NCBI RefSeq assembly: GCF_900111515.1
Contig: NZ_FOHS01000003.1
Location: forward strand, 62,001-126,000
Direction: 5' to 3'
DNA: 64,000 nucleotides
Source of the DNA: Hymenobacter actinosclerus
Lineage (GTDB): Bacteria > Bacteroidota > Bacteroidia > Cytophagales > Hymenobacteraceae
Shown here: one piece after another, positions 50,087 through 59,212 of the stretch
Layout of the letters: each line of letters begins with the position of its first letter
Numbering within the stretch: the first letter of the stretch is position 1
Translations under genes and position numbers: made by a program
The notes under the pieces: generated by a model
Seen by the model: the letters and a program-made list of their open reading frames with translations, nothing else
What the model was told of the DNA's origin: nothing
Database searches by the model: none

Positions 50087-51184
50087 ATGAAAACAACCTG
50101 CCTACTGCTGCTGCCCTTATTGACGCTACTGTCCCGACCCGCCGCTGCCCAAACCGTAAACGTGGATGCCGCCGAGCGCTACTGGGAGATGACTGACGCC
50201 CTACGCCGCGACCAGCCCCTGACCGACGCCATGTGGGCCGCTTTCGTGGCCGTGCCCGCCAACCGCCGCTACATTGCCAGCGTGTTCGATGAGCGCGGGC
50301 TGAAACGCTACCGCCACGCCATTGAGGTGGCCTACCGCCCCAGCCTCGACTCGGTGCGCCGGGCCCGCCTGAAGGCCGAAGACTGGTACTACGTGCTGGC
50401 CGACCAGTACCGGCAGCGCGAGCCCGAGTATCGCGCCTACCTCCGGCAAACAGTGCAGAAGCCCGCCTACTTCCACCTGATGTACCAGCTGGCCTACGAG
50501 TTTCTGCCGGCCCGCGCCCACACCCGCGTGGCCGACCTGCAGCTGGCCTACGTGGCTATTGGCAACGACGCTATTTCGGAGCAGCAGGGCCTTGTGTTCA
50601 GCCTCAAGGCCGCCGTCGATTCCGATAAGCCCAAGGTGGGCATCCTCGAAGCCCACGAAATCCACCACCAGCTGCGCCCCGGCCTCGATTTCAGTTTTGC
50701 GGATTCCGTCGACCGCCCCCTGCTGTACGCTTTGAACATGACCCTGAACGAGGGCGTGGCCGACCTGATTGACAAGAGCGTGCAGCTCCGCTCGCCCGCC
50801 GACTCGGCCGACATCCGGGAGTGGGCCCTGCGGCGCGCGCCCTCGGTGCTGCACCAGCTCGATTCGGTGATGCAGGCCCTGGCCGCCCGGCCCAGCGCGC
50901 CGCGGCCCGAGCTGCGCTACTACCGGCGCCTGTCCAACGGCTCCAACGGCCATTTGCCGGGCTTTTTTATGGCCCGCACCATCGAGCGCCAGGGCTTGCT
51001 GCCCCGGCTGCTGAGTGCCATCGACGACCCGATGGCCTTCTTTCTGCTCTACCAGCGGGCCGCCCGGCGCGATAAAACGCATCCGCCGGTATTCTCGGCT
51101 GCCTCGGTAGCCTACCTGAAAACGCTGCAAAAAAAATACGTGGCGCCGGCACGACGGGCGTCGGCGCGGGCGTTAGCGCCCTAG
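50087..51184 (+). CDS. DUF5700 putative zinc-dependent peptidase, exported
   Basis: A 365-residue exported protein with signal peptide 1-22 (SRPAAAQT). The zinc motif is His190-Glu-x-x-His194 (EAHEIHHQLRP), and NEGVADLID about 40 residues later supplies a possible third ligand. This is the layout of the DUF5700 family of putative metallopeptidases. A C-terminal YYRRLSNGSNGHLPGFFMARTIE segment follows. Substrates are unknown. TACCTTAC at 50051-50058 may be the -7 box. Confidence 0.82.
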   Translation: MKTTCLLLLPLLTLLSRPAAAQTVNVDAAERYWEMTDALRRDQPLTDAMWAAFVAVPANRRYIASVFDERGLKRYRHAIEVAYRPSLDSVRRARLKAEDWYYVLADQYRQREPEYRAYLRQTVQKPAYFHLMYQLAYEFLPARAHTRVADLQLAYVAIGNDAISEQQGLVFSLKAAVDSDKPKVGILEAHEIHHQLRPGLDFSFADSVDRPLLYALNMTLNEGVADLIDKSVQLRSPADSADIREWALRRAPSVLHQLDSVMQALAARPSAPRPELRYYRRLSNGSNGHLPGFFMARTIERQGLLPRLLSAIDDPMAFFLLYQRAARRDKTHPPVFSAASVAYLKTLQKKYVAPARRASARALAP

Positions 51185-51217
51185 GGCCCGGGCGCGCAAC
51201 CCTTGCCGTCCGCCCCG

Positions 51218-51225
51218 TATCTTTA
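51218..51225 (+). promoter_or_regulatory. Possible -7 element (TATCTTTA) before a lipoprotein gene
   Basis: Seven of eight bases match TAnnTTTG, and it ends six bases before the ATG at 51232. Confidence 0.4.
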
Positions 51226-51231
51226 CGGCCT

Positions 51232-51801
51232 ATGCTGCGCTCCTTTGTTACCTGGTTTTCGTTTTTGATTATGGCCACGGCCCTGGCCGCCTGCTGCGGC
51301 TCGACGGCCTGCGAGTGCGACGACCAGTATGCCGACGCCGTGGGCCTGCAGTTCAGCGCCGATACCACGGGCCCCAACCCTGTAGGCTTCCGGGCCCGGG
51401 AGGTGCAAAACGTGTACCTGGTGCGCGTGCCGCTCGATACCACCCAGCGGCCCGGCGCCGACACTGTGCTGCTGGTGCGCCCGGTAGCCCGGTACTCGCA
51501 GCCCGTGGTCATCAACAACACTACCCCCTTCGCCCAGGCCGGCAACCGCAAGCTCGACAGCTACTCCTACCTGCTCTACCTGGCCCCCAGCCGCACCAGC
51601 AAGGTGCATTCCTTCGATTTACGCATTGATAGTGTACAGTTGAACACCGTTTTCCGGGCCGAGGGCTGCTGCACCTGCTTCGACAACAACAACAAGCTGG
51701 TGTACATCAACGGCAACCCAACGCCCCAAAACCAAACCGCCCCGAAAGACAGCAAAGGCAGCGACGCACTGCGGCCAATTCTGGTCGAGCGCAAGCCTTA
51801 G
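51232..51801 (+). CDS. Cysteine-rich lipoprotein of unknown function
   Basis: A 189-residue lipoprotein with lipobox LAAC (Cys21). Besides the lipidated Cys it has Cys22, Cys27 and Cys29 (CCGSTACEC) near the membrane and Cys146, Cys147 and Cys149 (GCCTCF) in the body. The central part is beta-rich (AREVQNVYLVRVPLDTTQ). I recognise no family. The two Cys clusters could form disulfides or bind a metal. The 251 bases after it contain no further gene that I can support. Confidence 0.75.
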   Translation: MLRSFVTWFSFLIMATALAACCGSTACECDDQYADAVGLQFSADTTGPNPVGFRAREVQNVYLVRVPLDTTQRPGADTVLLVRPVARYSQPVVINNTTPFAQAGNRKLDSYSYLLYLAPSRTSKVHSFDLRIDSVQLNTVFRAEGCCTCFDNNNKLVYINGNPTPQNQTAPKDSKGSDALRPILVERKP

Positions 51802-52052
51802 GCGGCAGCCCGGGGCAAGGCTGCGCCACGCAGGCCGGCGGTTCGCCCCCGCTTGCAGCCCACCCGGCTTGCCGGCGCTGGCCCTCGCCGGTTGGGGTGG
51901 GCGCTTTCAGGTACATCGGCTATGGCGGCGCCGTTTTGCTGTTTCCCAACACCACCGGCCGTCCGGCGGCAACGTCCGGCGGGGCCGCGGGCTCGTATAG
52001 CTAACCGCAAGCCCGACTGTTGCCGCCGGGCGGCCCCGAACTCTATTTTTTT

Positions 52053-54380
52053 ATGCCCCAGGAATCCGTTACCACCGCCGTTGCTTCGTTTCCGTTTCAG
52101 ACCAGGCTGAGTCTGGAGCCGCTGATTGCCTACTGGAAAGCCGGCGAGGAATCGGCCAACGAGGGCATTGCCCTGTTTTCGCGGGCCGTAGGCGCCCAGG
52201 TGGAAGCCGCCGCATGGGTGCGCGGCCCCATCACCGACCTCGACCAGCTCGAATGCAACTGCGACCTGGTGGAAACGCTGATGCTGGCCGTGTTTCCGCC
52301 CGCTTCCTTCGAAACCGATATTGTGGGGGCTATAGCGCCCTTCCAGCGCCACAGCTTCTACCATACGCCCCACTTCGCCGAGGTGCTGCTCAACGCGCAG
52401 CACATCATCAAGCAGCCGCTCAACATCACCATGGACCAGCTGGAGGTGTACACCACCCGCATGGCCTACCAGCTTATTCTGGAAAAGGTGTACGGCGTGA
52501 AGCTGCCGCTGCAGAGCGGGGTGGTGTTCACGGTGCCCGACTACAAGGTGGGCCTGTACCGCCACTACAGCGTCGAGTTCAACTCGTCATTTCTGGATGT
52601 GCAGGTGGTGGGCGAGAAACCCGCGCTGAGCCCCGAGCAGCTGGAGTTTCTGAGCCGCAACCCCCACCGCCTCGAACTCTGGCTCGACCAGCTGCCGCCC
52701 GCCAGCTTCGTGCTCGAAGGCTTCAATATTCTGCACCTGGTAGATGTAACGGAGCAGGAAGTGCTGTCGGAGCTCAAGTACGACTTGCTGGAGCGCGACG
52801 TGCTGCAGGCCTCCGACCGGCTCGAACAGATTCAGGAAAAGCTGCGGGTGCTGTTTGGCAAGCCCACGCTGCAGCTCGGCATTGCCGCCTACGATGAAAA
52901 AAAGCGGGCCTTCGTGGATTTCGGCCGCAAAATCAACCACAGCTTCCTCACCAAGCAGCTCCACACCGCCGATGTCGGCTCGGGCTTCCGCCAGATTTAC
53001 GGCCGCCTCTGGGCCGACCGCCGCCCGCTGGTGCTCGAGAACGTGGAGCAGGCCGACATTCCGGACGACTTGCGCGAGCAGATCCTGAGCCTGGGCATCC
53101 GCTCGGCCATTCTGGCGCTGCTGCCCTACGGTGATGATACGGTGGGCCTGCTGGAGCTGGGCTCGCCCACGGTGGGCGACTTAAACGAGTTCAGCCTGGA
53201 AAACGTGAACCAGTTTCTGCCCCTGTTCGCGGTGGCCGTGAAGCGCAACGCCGAGGATTTGCAGACGCGGGTGCAGGCCATTGTGAAGGAGAAATTCACG
53301 GCCATCCACCCCACCATGGAGTGGCGCTTCACCGATGCGGCCCAGAACCTGCTCCAGAAGCTGGAGGACGGCAACCGCCAGGCCGAAATGGAGGATATCG
53401 TGTTTCACGACGTGTACCCGCTGCACGGCGCCTGCGACATTCGGGGCAGCAGCACGGCCCGCAACGAGGCTATTCAGGGCGACCTGATTGAGCACCTCAC
53501 GCTGGCCGGCAAGGTGCTCAAAAAGGCCTCCGACTTCCAGCACCTGCCCATTCTGGATGAGCTGAAGTTTTACGTGGGCAAAAACCTGCGCCGCCTGCGC
53601 CAGGGCATGGCCAGCGGCGACGAGGTCAGCATCTTCGACTCGCTGCGCACCGAAATGGAGCCGCTGTTCGAGTACCTGGGCAACAATACGCCCGAGCTGC
53701 GGCCCGTTATTGCCCAGTACTGGGCCCAGATCGACCCCGAGCTGGGCATCCTCTACAAGCGCCGCAAGGCCTTCGAGCAGAGCACCACCCAGCTCAACGA
53801 CGCCATTGCCGCCTACCTCGACGAGCAGGACGCCGAGGCCCAGGCCATGTTCCCGCACTACTTCCAGCGCTTCAAAACCGATGGCGTGGAGTACAACATT
53901 TACGTGGGCGCCGCGCTGGTCGAAGACAAGCCCTTTGACCTGGTGTTTCTTAAAAACCTGCGCCTGTGGCAGCTCCTGGCAATGGTGGAGATAACGCGCC
54001 GCACGGCCGCCCTGCGCGACCAGCTGCCGCTGCCGCTCGAAACCACCCAGCTCATCCTCATCCACAGCCAGCCCCTGAGCATCCGTTTCCGGCAGGATGA
54101 GCGCCAGTTCGACGTCGACGGCGCCTACAACATCCGCTACGAAATCATCAAGAAGCGCATCGACAAAGCCACGGTGGCCGGCACCGGCGAGCGGCTCACC
54201 CAACCGGGCTGCCTGGCCCTGGTGTACAGCCAGCAGCGCGAGGCCGACGAGTATTTCGAGTACCTCGACTACCTGCAGGACCGCGGCCTGCTCGAAGAGG
54301 AAATCGAGGAGCTGGAGCTGGAAGAACTGCAGGGCACCAAAGGCCTGCTGGCTCTGCGGGTGAAGGTGAAGCTGGTTTAG
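52053..54380 (+). CDS. Large GAF-domain protein of unknown function
   Basis: A 775-residue cytoplasmic protein. The central part (residues about 270-425: LEQIQEKLRVLFGKPTLQLGI, FRQIYGRLWADRRPLVLENVEQADIPDDLREQIL, ILALLPYGDDTVGLLELGSP) looks like a GAF domain. The flanking N- and C-terminal parts are helical and of no family I recognise. The C-terminus is rich in Glu/Leu (EEEIEELELEELQ). No histidine kinase or GGDEF motif is present, so it is a stand-alone sensor. A stop TAG directly precedes a GAAGTGA repeat. Confidence 0.78.
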   Translation: MPQESVTTAVASFPFQTRLSLEPLIAYWKAGEESANEGIALFSRAVGAQVEAAAWVRGPITDLDQLECNCDLVETLMLAVFPPASFETDIVGAIAPFQRHSFYHTPHFAEVLLNAQHIIKQPLNITMDQLEVYTTRMAYQLILEKVYGVKLPLQSGVVFTVPDYKVGLYRHYSVEFNSSFLDVQVVGEKPALSPEQLEFLSRNPHRLELWLDQLPPASFVLEGFNILHLVDVTEQEVLSELKYDLLERDVLQASDRLEQIQEKLRVLFGKPTLQLGIAAYDEKKRAFVDFGRKINHSFLTKQLHTADVGSGFRQIYGRLWADRRPLVLENVEQADIPDDLREQILSLGIRSAILALLPYGDDTVGLLELGSPTVGDLNEFSLENVNQFLPLFAVAVKRNAEDLQTRVQAIVKEKFTAIHPTMEWRFTDAAQNLLQKLEDGNRQAEMEDIVFHDVYPLHGACDIRGSSTARNEAIQGDLIEHLTLAGKVLKKASDFQHLPILDELKFYVGKNLRRLRQGMASGDEVSIFDSLRTEMEPLFEYLGNNTPELRPVIAQYWAQIDPELGILYKRRKAFEQSTTQLNDAIAAYLDEQDAEAQAMFPHYFQRFKTDGVEYNIYVGAALVEDKPFDLVFLKNLRLWQLLAMVEITRRTAALRDQLPLPLETTQLILIHSQPLSIRFRQDERQFDVDGAYNIRYEIIKKRIDKATVAGTGERLTQPGCLALVYSQQREADEYFEYLDYLQDRGLLEEEIEELELEELQGTKGLLALRVKVKLV

Positions 54381-54636
54381 AAGTGAGAAGTGAGAAGTGA
54401 GAAGTGAGAAACGGTACGTCATTTAGCCCGGGCGGATTGCCTCGCTCCGCCCGGGCTAAATGACAAGTATTATCAAGCGAAAAGCCCCCGACGCCAGCAC
54501 GGACGTTAGGGGCTTTCTGCTTATTCAGGGCTTAGCACGCTACTCCCCCGGCTTGCTTCGACACTGGCTTGATGCGCCACAGGCTCGCCCTGACATTGCG
54601 TTTCTCACTTCTCTGTACTCACTTCTCATTTCTCAT
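54379..54636. repeat. Inverted repeat, GAAGTGA type, with nested hairpins
   Basis: The left arm (54379-54413) is four GAAGTGA words and the right arm (54599-54636) is their complement. An inner perfect 19-bp hairpin lies at 54418-54464. The right arm encodes the last residues (MRNEK) and stop of the PAP2 gene on the minus strand. The left arm directly follows the stop of the GAF gene. Confidence 0.85.
54478..54517. terminator. Bidirectional terminator hairpin
   Basis: AAAGCCCC (54481-54488) pairs with GGGGCTTT (54509-54516), with an inner ACG/CGT pair. T-rich and A-rich flanks on either side allow termination of both the GAF gene and the convergent PAP2 gene. Confidence 0.75.
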
Positions 54637-55275
54637 TAAAAACGCCCACCGCAGCAACATCAGCCACAGCACTGCCCCGGCGAAACCGGCCAGCACATCG
54701 GTGGGGTAGTGCACGTGCAAATACACCCGGGTGCCACCGATAAAGAGGGCGAAGAGCACCAGCAGAACTGCCCAGACGGGGTGGTGGCGGTGGCGCCACA
54801 GAATCCAGGCCAGGCAGCCGTAGAGAGCCAGCCCGATCATGGCGTGGCCGCTCGGAAAGCTCAGGCCGGGCTGAAAGAACAGGGCCGACGAGGGCCGGGG
54901 GCGCTGGAAATAGCCTTTGAGGAGTTGATTGAGCAGCGCCGAGCCGGCTACGGCCAGCAATACCTCCCAGCCCTCGCGCGGGTGGCCCCAGCGGTGCAGC
55001 AACACCGGAATACCGATGCCGGCCACCACCAGCCACGGCAGCGAGGCAAAGAAAGTCAACGACCGCACCACGGGCGTCAGCGCCGGCCAGGCGGCCCGCC
55101 CGGCGTCAAACTGCTCAAAAACCCAGTTATCGAACTGCACCGACTGGTCGACGAACACCACCCGCGTAATGAGGAAGAATAGCGCTGCCGATGCCACAAA
55201 CACGCTTACCATCAGAATTGACCGCAGCGTAAGCCGCGGCAGGCAGGAAGCGGAACGAGACGAAGGCGTGCCCAT
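54619..55275 (-). CDS. PAP2-family phosphatase, first of two
   Basis: A 218-residue inner-membrane phosphatase with about six helices. The three PAP2 motifs are KGYFQRPRPS, PSGHAM and RVYLHVHYPTDVLAGF. Such enzymes dephosphorylate undecaprenyl-PP, phosphatidic acid or similar lipids. The start at 55275 (MGTPSSRSASC) is preferred because the longer frame crosses the tRNA-Leu region. It is a paralogue of the gene at 55679, on the far side of the tRNA. Its last five residues come from repeat DNA. Confidence 0.9.
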   Translation of the reverse strand: MGTPSSRSASCLPRLTLRSILMVSVFVASAALFFLITRVVFVDQSVQFDNWVFEQFDAGRAAWPALTPVVRSLTFFASLPWLVVAGIGIPVLLHRWGHPREGWEVLLAVAGSALLNQLLKGYFQRPRPSSALFFQPGLSFPSGHAMIGLALYGCLAWILWRHRHHPVWAVLLVLFALFIGGTRVYLHVHYPTDVLAGFAGAVLWLMLLRWAFLMRNEK

Positions 55276-55432
55276 AAATAACCGGTTTGCGCTAGGTGCT
55301 GCGCTGCGTACGCGGATACCAATACCACCGTTCCGAGGGCGCTGTTCAGGTAAGCAGCCGGGCCGGCCGGCAAAGTGCCCGAGCCGGGCCAGGCCGCAGC
55401 CCAACCCTAGGGCCGCGTAACCGGCGCAGAAA

Positions 55433-55466
55433 ACAAAAAAGCCGGCCCATTGCTGGACCGGCTTTT
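55433..55466 (-). terminator. Terminator of tRNA-Leu
   Basis: On the minus strand AAAAGCCGG pairs with CCGGCTTTT around a 12-base loop, followed by a further T-run. It begins two bases after the tRNA 3' end. Confidence 0.85.
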
Positions 55467-55468
55467 CG

Positions 55469-55550
55469 TGCGCTCGGGGAGACTCGAACTCCCACACCTT
55501 GCGGAACTGCCGCCTGAAGACAGCGCGTCTACCAATTTCGCCACAAGCGC
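55469..55550 (-). tRNA. tRNA-Leu (CAG)
   Basis: An 82-base cloverleaf on the minus strand. The acceptor stem is GCGCTTG with CGAGCGC plus discriminator A; the D arm has AAATTGGTAGACGC; the anticodon stem CTGTC/GGCAG encloses TTCAGGC with anticodon CAG; the T arm has GTTCGAGTC. The long variable arm marks it as class II. CCA is not encoded. Confidence 0.93.
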
Positions 55551-55678
55551 AGCTTTCTATCATCCGGCCTTCCGGGGAGGGCCTTTTGATGCTGCAAAGA
55601 TAGGCGGTTTTTCGAACGCGCTGCAAGTATTCAGTTAAAAAAAGCTGAAAAACTACTGACTTAAATTTCGATTCCGGC

Positions 55679-56398
55679 CTATTGAGGCTGTTTTTCAGCC
55701 AATTGCGGGTCTTTACGAAAGCGGACGCTAACCCGCTTTTCCAGCTGCTGCAGCAGCGGAATGGCAATTATCAGCCAGGCCAGGCCCGCGGCAATGCCGG
55801 CCAGCACGTCGGTGGCGTAGTGCACCCGCAGGTACACCCGCGTCAGGCCGATGAGGATAATCAGGCCGGCCAGCACTGCCACCACGACGTAGCGCAGCAG
55901 CGGACGATGGCGCAACCGGCTCCATGCAAAGTAGATGAGCAACCCATAGAACGAGGCCGAAATCATGGCGTGCCCGCTCGGGAAGCTCAGGCCCGAGGCC
56001 GAAGTGAGGGGCAGCAGCGGGCGGGGCCGGTGGTAAATCTGCTTGAGCACCAGGTTGAGCGTGATGGAGCCCAGCGCCACCACCGGCACCAGCAGCGAGT
56101 ACCAGTGCCGCCGCCGCACCAGCAGCAGCCAGGCTACCAGCGCCAGCCCCACCACGGTAACAAAGTTGCGCGAGGCCAGGAACGTAATGGCCTCCACCCA
56201 CTGCTGCCGCTGCGGCCCCAGCAGCGCCTGCGTCCACTGGAAAGCCGCCGCGTCGAAGGTGGCGGCGTCCTGGTCGAACACTTCCCGGCTCAAAGCCAGG
56301 AAAGCCACCACGCCGGCCGTGCCCAGCAGCAGCGTCACGGCAAACTCGGTCAGAAACAGGGTAAAGCCGGCCAGCAGCCGGCGCAAATGCTTGGTCAT
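55679..56398 (-). CDS. PAP2-family phosphatase, second of two
   Basis: A 239-residue inner-membrane PAP2 phosphatase. The motifs are KQIYHRPRP, PSGHAM and RVYLRVHYATDVLAG. The start at 56398 (MTKHLRRLL) is chosen; upstream codons would read into the methyltransferase promoter region. It shares order and helix pattern with the paralogue at 54619, and the two flank the tRNA-Leu gene. The substrate is unknown. Confidence 0.9.
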   Translation of the reverse strand: MTKHLRRLLAGFTLFLTEFAVTLLLGTAGVVAFLALSREVFDQDAATFDAAAFQWTQALLGPQRQQWVEAITFLASRNFVTVVGLALVAWLLLVRRRHWYSLLVPVVALGSITLNLVLKQIYHRPRPLLPLTSASGLSFPSGHAMISASFYGLLIYFAWSRLRHRPLLRYVVVAVLAGLIILIGLTRVYLRVHYATDVLAGIAAGLAWLIIAIPLLQQLEKRVSVRFRKDPQLAEKQPQ

Positions 56399-56482
56399 AG
56401 TGCCTAAACATACGGCCCGGCGCGCAAAAGCCGGCGGCAGGCCGTAGCTTGGCGCCACCGCCGCTTCGCCCCTGCTCCCCTC

Positions 56483-57160
56483 ATGCCCGCTTCCCTGCCC
56501 GATTCCGGTTTCGATTACGTGGCGGTCTTCTACGACCCGCTGGCCCGGCTCGTGTACGGGCGGGCGCTGCAGCGGGCCCAGCAGGCCGCCCTGGCAGCGG
56601 GGCTACCCACCACCGGCCGTCCCCGGGTGCTTGTTGCGGGCGGGGGCTCGGGCTGGGTGCTGGGCGAAGTGCTGAGCCGCTGCCCCGGCGCGCGCATCGT
56701 GTACCTGGAAGCCTCGCCCCGCATGCTGGCCCGCAGCCGCGCCTGGCTGGCCCGCCACTGGCCCCAGGCAGCAGGCCAGGTAGAATTCCGGCTGGGCACG
56801 GAGGCAGCGCTGCAGCCAACGGAGCAGTTCGAAGTGCTGATTACCTTTTTCCTGCTCGACCTGTTTGCGCCCCGGCGGCTGCGGCAGCTGGTGGCGCGGC
56901 TGGGCGCGGCGCGGGCACCCGGCGGCGCGTGGCTGCTGGCCGATTTCGGGCCGCCACGCCGCTGGTGGCACCGGCTGCTGCTGCGGCTCATGTACGGCTT
57001 TTTTGGGCTGACCACCGGCATCAGCGGGCGGCAGCGGCCCCCGATAGAGGCCGAGCTGGCCCGACTGGGGCTGCACCCCGCGCCGGCCGGGCAGTTTTTT
57101 GGGCAGATGGTGGAGGCCAGCGTGTGGCGGGAGTCGGGGGCTGAGCAGGCGGCGGGTTGA
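56483..57160 (+). CDS. Class I SAM-dependent methyltransferase
   Basis: A 225-residue Rossmann-fold methyltransferase. Motif I is VLVAGGGSGWVLGEVL near residue 50; motif II is RIVYLEASPRML; LITFFLLDLF and GAWLLADFG follow. The sequence FDYVAVFYDPLARLVYG at the N-terminus resembles ubiquinone/menaquinone-type methyltransferases, but the overall match is loose and the substrate is unknown. It is divergent from the PAP2 gene. Confidence 0.83.
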   Translation: MPASLPDSGFDYVAVFYDPLARLVYGRALQRAQQAALAAGLPTTGRPRVLVAGGGSGWVLGEVLSRCPGARIVYLEASPRMLARSRAWLARHWPQAAGQVEFRLGTEAALQPTEQFEVLITFFLLDLFAPRRLRQLVARLGAARAPGGAWLLADFGPPRRWWHRLLLRLMYGFFGLTTGISGRQRPPIEAELARLGLHPAPAGQFFGQMVEASVWRESGAEQAAG

Positions 57161-57257
57161 GCGGTCAGCTAGGCAATGATTTCGGCCTCTGCGGCCCACA
57201 GCCTGCGCAAATTGCTTAGGTTAGCGGTTCCATTCTTACTGCTGCTACCTTATGCTG

Positions 57258-59105
57258 ATGCGCAAAACCGCGGCCCTGCTGCTGCTTAGCCTGCCCCTGG
57301 CCCTAACGCGCCCCGCCCGGGCCCAGGCGCCGGTGCACTACAACGTGGCCTTGCCCAACGCCGTCCACCACGAAGCCCGCGTCACGGTCACGTTCCGCGA
57401 GGTGCCCGCCGGGCCCCTGCAGGTGCGCATGGCCCGCTCGTCGCCCGGCCGCTACGCCCTGCACGAATTTGCCAAAAACGTGTACGACGTAACCGCCACC
57501 GACTCGCGGGGCCGCACGCTTACCATCACCAAACCCGACCCCTCGGGCTGGGACGTAAGCGGCCACGACGGCACCGTCACGTTCACCTACACCCTGTTCG
57601 GCGACCGGACCGACGGCACCTACGTGGGCATCGACGCCCGCCACGCCCACCTGAACACGCCCGCCACGCTGGCCTACGCCCAGAGCCTGGCGCAGCGCCC
57701 GGCCGAGGTGCAGTTCGCCGGCCTGCCGGCCGCCTGGAAAGTAGCCACCCAGCTGCAGCCCGACGCGGCCGGCACCACCTTCACCGCACCCCACCTGCAG
57801 TACCTGTTCGATTCGCCGATTTCCCTCGGCGAGCAGCAGATGCGCGTCTGGCAGGAAGGCGGGCGCACCATTGAAATCATGGCCCTGCACGACGGCACAA
57901 GCGCCGAGCTGGATACCTACACGGCCCAGACCAAGAAGATAGTGCGCGAGGCGGCCGCCGTATTCGGCGGAATGCCGACCTTCGACTTTGGCCGTTACAC
58001 GTTCATTGCCAACTACCTGCCCCAGACCAATTCCGACGGCATGGAGCACCGCAACTCCACCTCCGTTACCAGCGCCCGGCCCTTGCGCGGCGCGGGGCTG
58101 CTAGACAACCTGGGCACGGTGTCGCACGAGTTTTTTCATGCCTGGAACGTGGAGCGCCTGCGCCCCCAGGATCTGGAGCCGTTTGATTTCAGCCGGGCCA
58201 ACATGAGCAGCAACCTGTGGTTTGCCGAGGGCTTCACCCAGTACTACGGCGAGCTGCTGCAGCGCCGGGCCGGCGTGTACGCCACCGACTCGATGTACTG
58301 TGCCGAGGCCCTTTCGGGCTTAGTGGGGGCCATGACGCTGAGCCCCGGCGCGGCCCGCTTCTCGCCGGTGCACATGAGCCAGCAGGCCCCGTTCGTGGAT
58401 GCGGCGGCCGCCATCGACCCCAACAACCGCGCAAACACTTACCTGAGCTACTACTACATCGGCGGGGCCAACGCCCTGGCTCTCGACCTGGAGCTGCGCC
58501 AGCGCTACAAAACCGACCTAGACACCTACATGCGGGCCCTGTGGCAGCAGTTTGGCAGCCAGCAGCAGAACTACGCCCCCACCCGGCCCTACACCATCCC
58601 CGATCTGCGGCGCGTGCTGGGCGAAGTAGCCCGCGACACGGCCTTCGCGGGCCGGTTTTTCCGCCAGCACATCCTCGGCCACCAGCGCCCCGATTACCCC
58701 AAACTACTGGCCCCGGCCGGCCTGCTGGTACGCCCGCTGCGCCCCGGCCAGGCCAGCCTGGCGGCCCGCCTGAGCTTCAACCCCACCGACAGCACCGCCA
58801 CGCTGGGCGCCACCACCATCGGCTCGCCGCTCTACCAGGCCGGCCTCGACCGCGACGATGTGCTGCTGCGCCTTGACGGCCAGCGCCTGACCAGCGGCCG
58901 TAGCCTACCGGAGCTGCTTGGCAAGCACCGCCCCGGCGACGTGGTGCAGGCGGAGGTCCGGACCCGTACCGGCGTGCGCACGGTGCCCGTTACGCTTGCG
59001 GAGGAGCCGGGCCTGGAAGTGGTGACTTACGAGCAGGCCAAAATGCCCGTCAGCAAGGCCCAGCGCAAGTTTCGGGCCGCCTGGCTGGGCAGCCGGGCCC
59101 GCTAG
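57258..59105 (+). CDS. M61-family peptidase with PDZ domain, exported
   Basis: A 615-residue exported aminopeptidase-like protein with signal peptide 1-23 (TRPARAQ). The zinc site is His290-Glu-x-x-His294 (SHEFFHAWN), with the third ligand Glu324 in WFAEGFTQYY. The N-terminal beta-domain (HYNVALPNAVHHEARVTVTF) and the C-terminal PDZ (GSPLYQAGLDRDDVLLRLDG) are typical of M61 proteins. An ATG at 57252 lies inside a TACCTTAT box, so 57258 is the more likely start. A strong terminator follows. Confidence 0.92.
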   Translation: MRKTAALLLLSLPLALTRPARAQAPVHYNVALPNAVHHEARVTVTFREVPAGPLQVRMARSSPGRYALHEFAKNVYDVTATDSRGRTLTITKPDPSGWDVSGHDGTVTFTYTLFGDRTDGTYVGIDARHAHLNTPATLAYAQSLAQRPAEVQFAGLPAAWKVATQLQPDAAGTTFTAPHLQYLFDSPISLGEQQMRVWQEGGRTIEIMALHDGTSAELDTYTAQTKKIVREAAAVFGGMPTFDFGRYTFIANYLPQTNSDGMEHRNSTSVTSARPLRGAGLLDNLGTVSHEFFHAWNVERLRPQDLEPFDFSRANMSSNLWFAEGFTQYYGELLQRRAGVYATDSMYCAEALSGLVGAMTLSPGAARFSPVHMSQQAPFVDAAAAIDPNNRANTYLSYYYIGGANALALDLELRQRYKTDLDTYMRALWQQFGSQQQNYAPTRPYTIPDLRRVLGEVARDTAFAGRFFRQHILGHQRPDYPKLLAPAGLLVRPLRPGQASLAARLSFNPTDSTATLGATTIGSPLYQAGLDRDDVLLRLDGQRLTSGRSLPELLGKHRPGDVVQAEVRTRTGVRTVPVTLAEEPGLEVVTYEQAKMPVSKAQRKFRAAWLGSRAR

Positions 59106-59130
59106 CTTCGGCTCCGGTTCTTTCTATAAC

Positions 59131-59167
59131 AAAGCCCCGTCGGCACGTGCCGGCGGGGCTTTCTTTG
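59131..59167 (+). terminator. Rho-independent terminator
   Basis: AAAGCCCCG at 59131-59139 pairs with CGGGGCTTT at 59155-59163, with an inner CGGCAC/GTGCCG stem. The tail TTTCTTTG follows. It ends the M61 gene. Confidence 0.88.
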
Positions 59168-59212
59168 TGAACTGCTGGGTTTGGAAGCTGTTTGAGTTAG
59201 TTTTTGAAGAGT

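Noticed and set aside
54619-55767. A longer PAP2 protein starting at 55767
   Set aside because: The extended frame reads through the antisense of tRNA-Leu and its terminator. The start at 55275 gives a normal PAP2 length.
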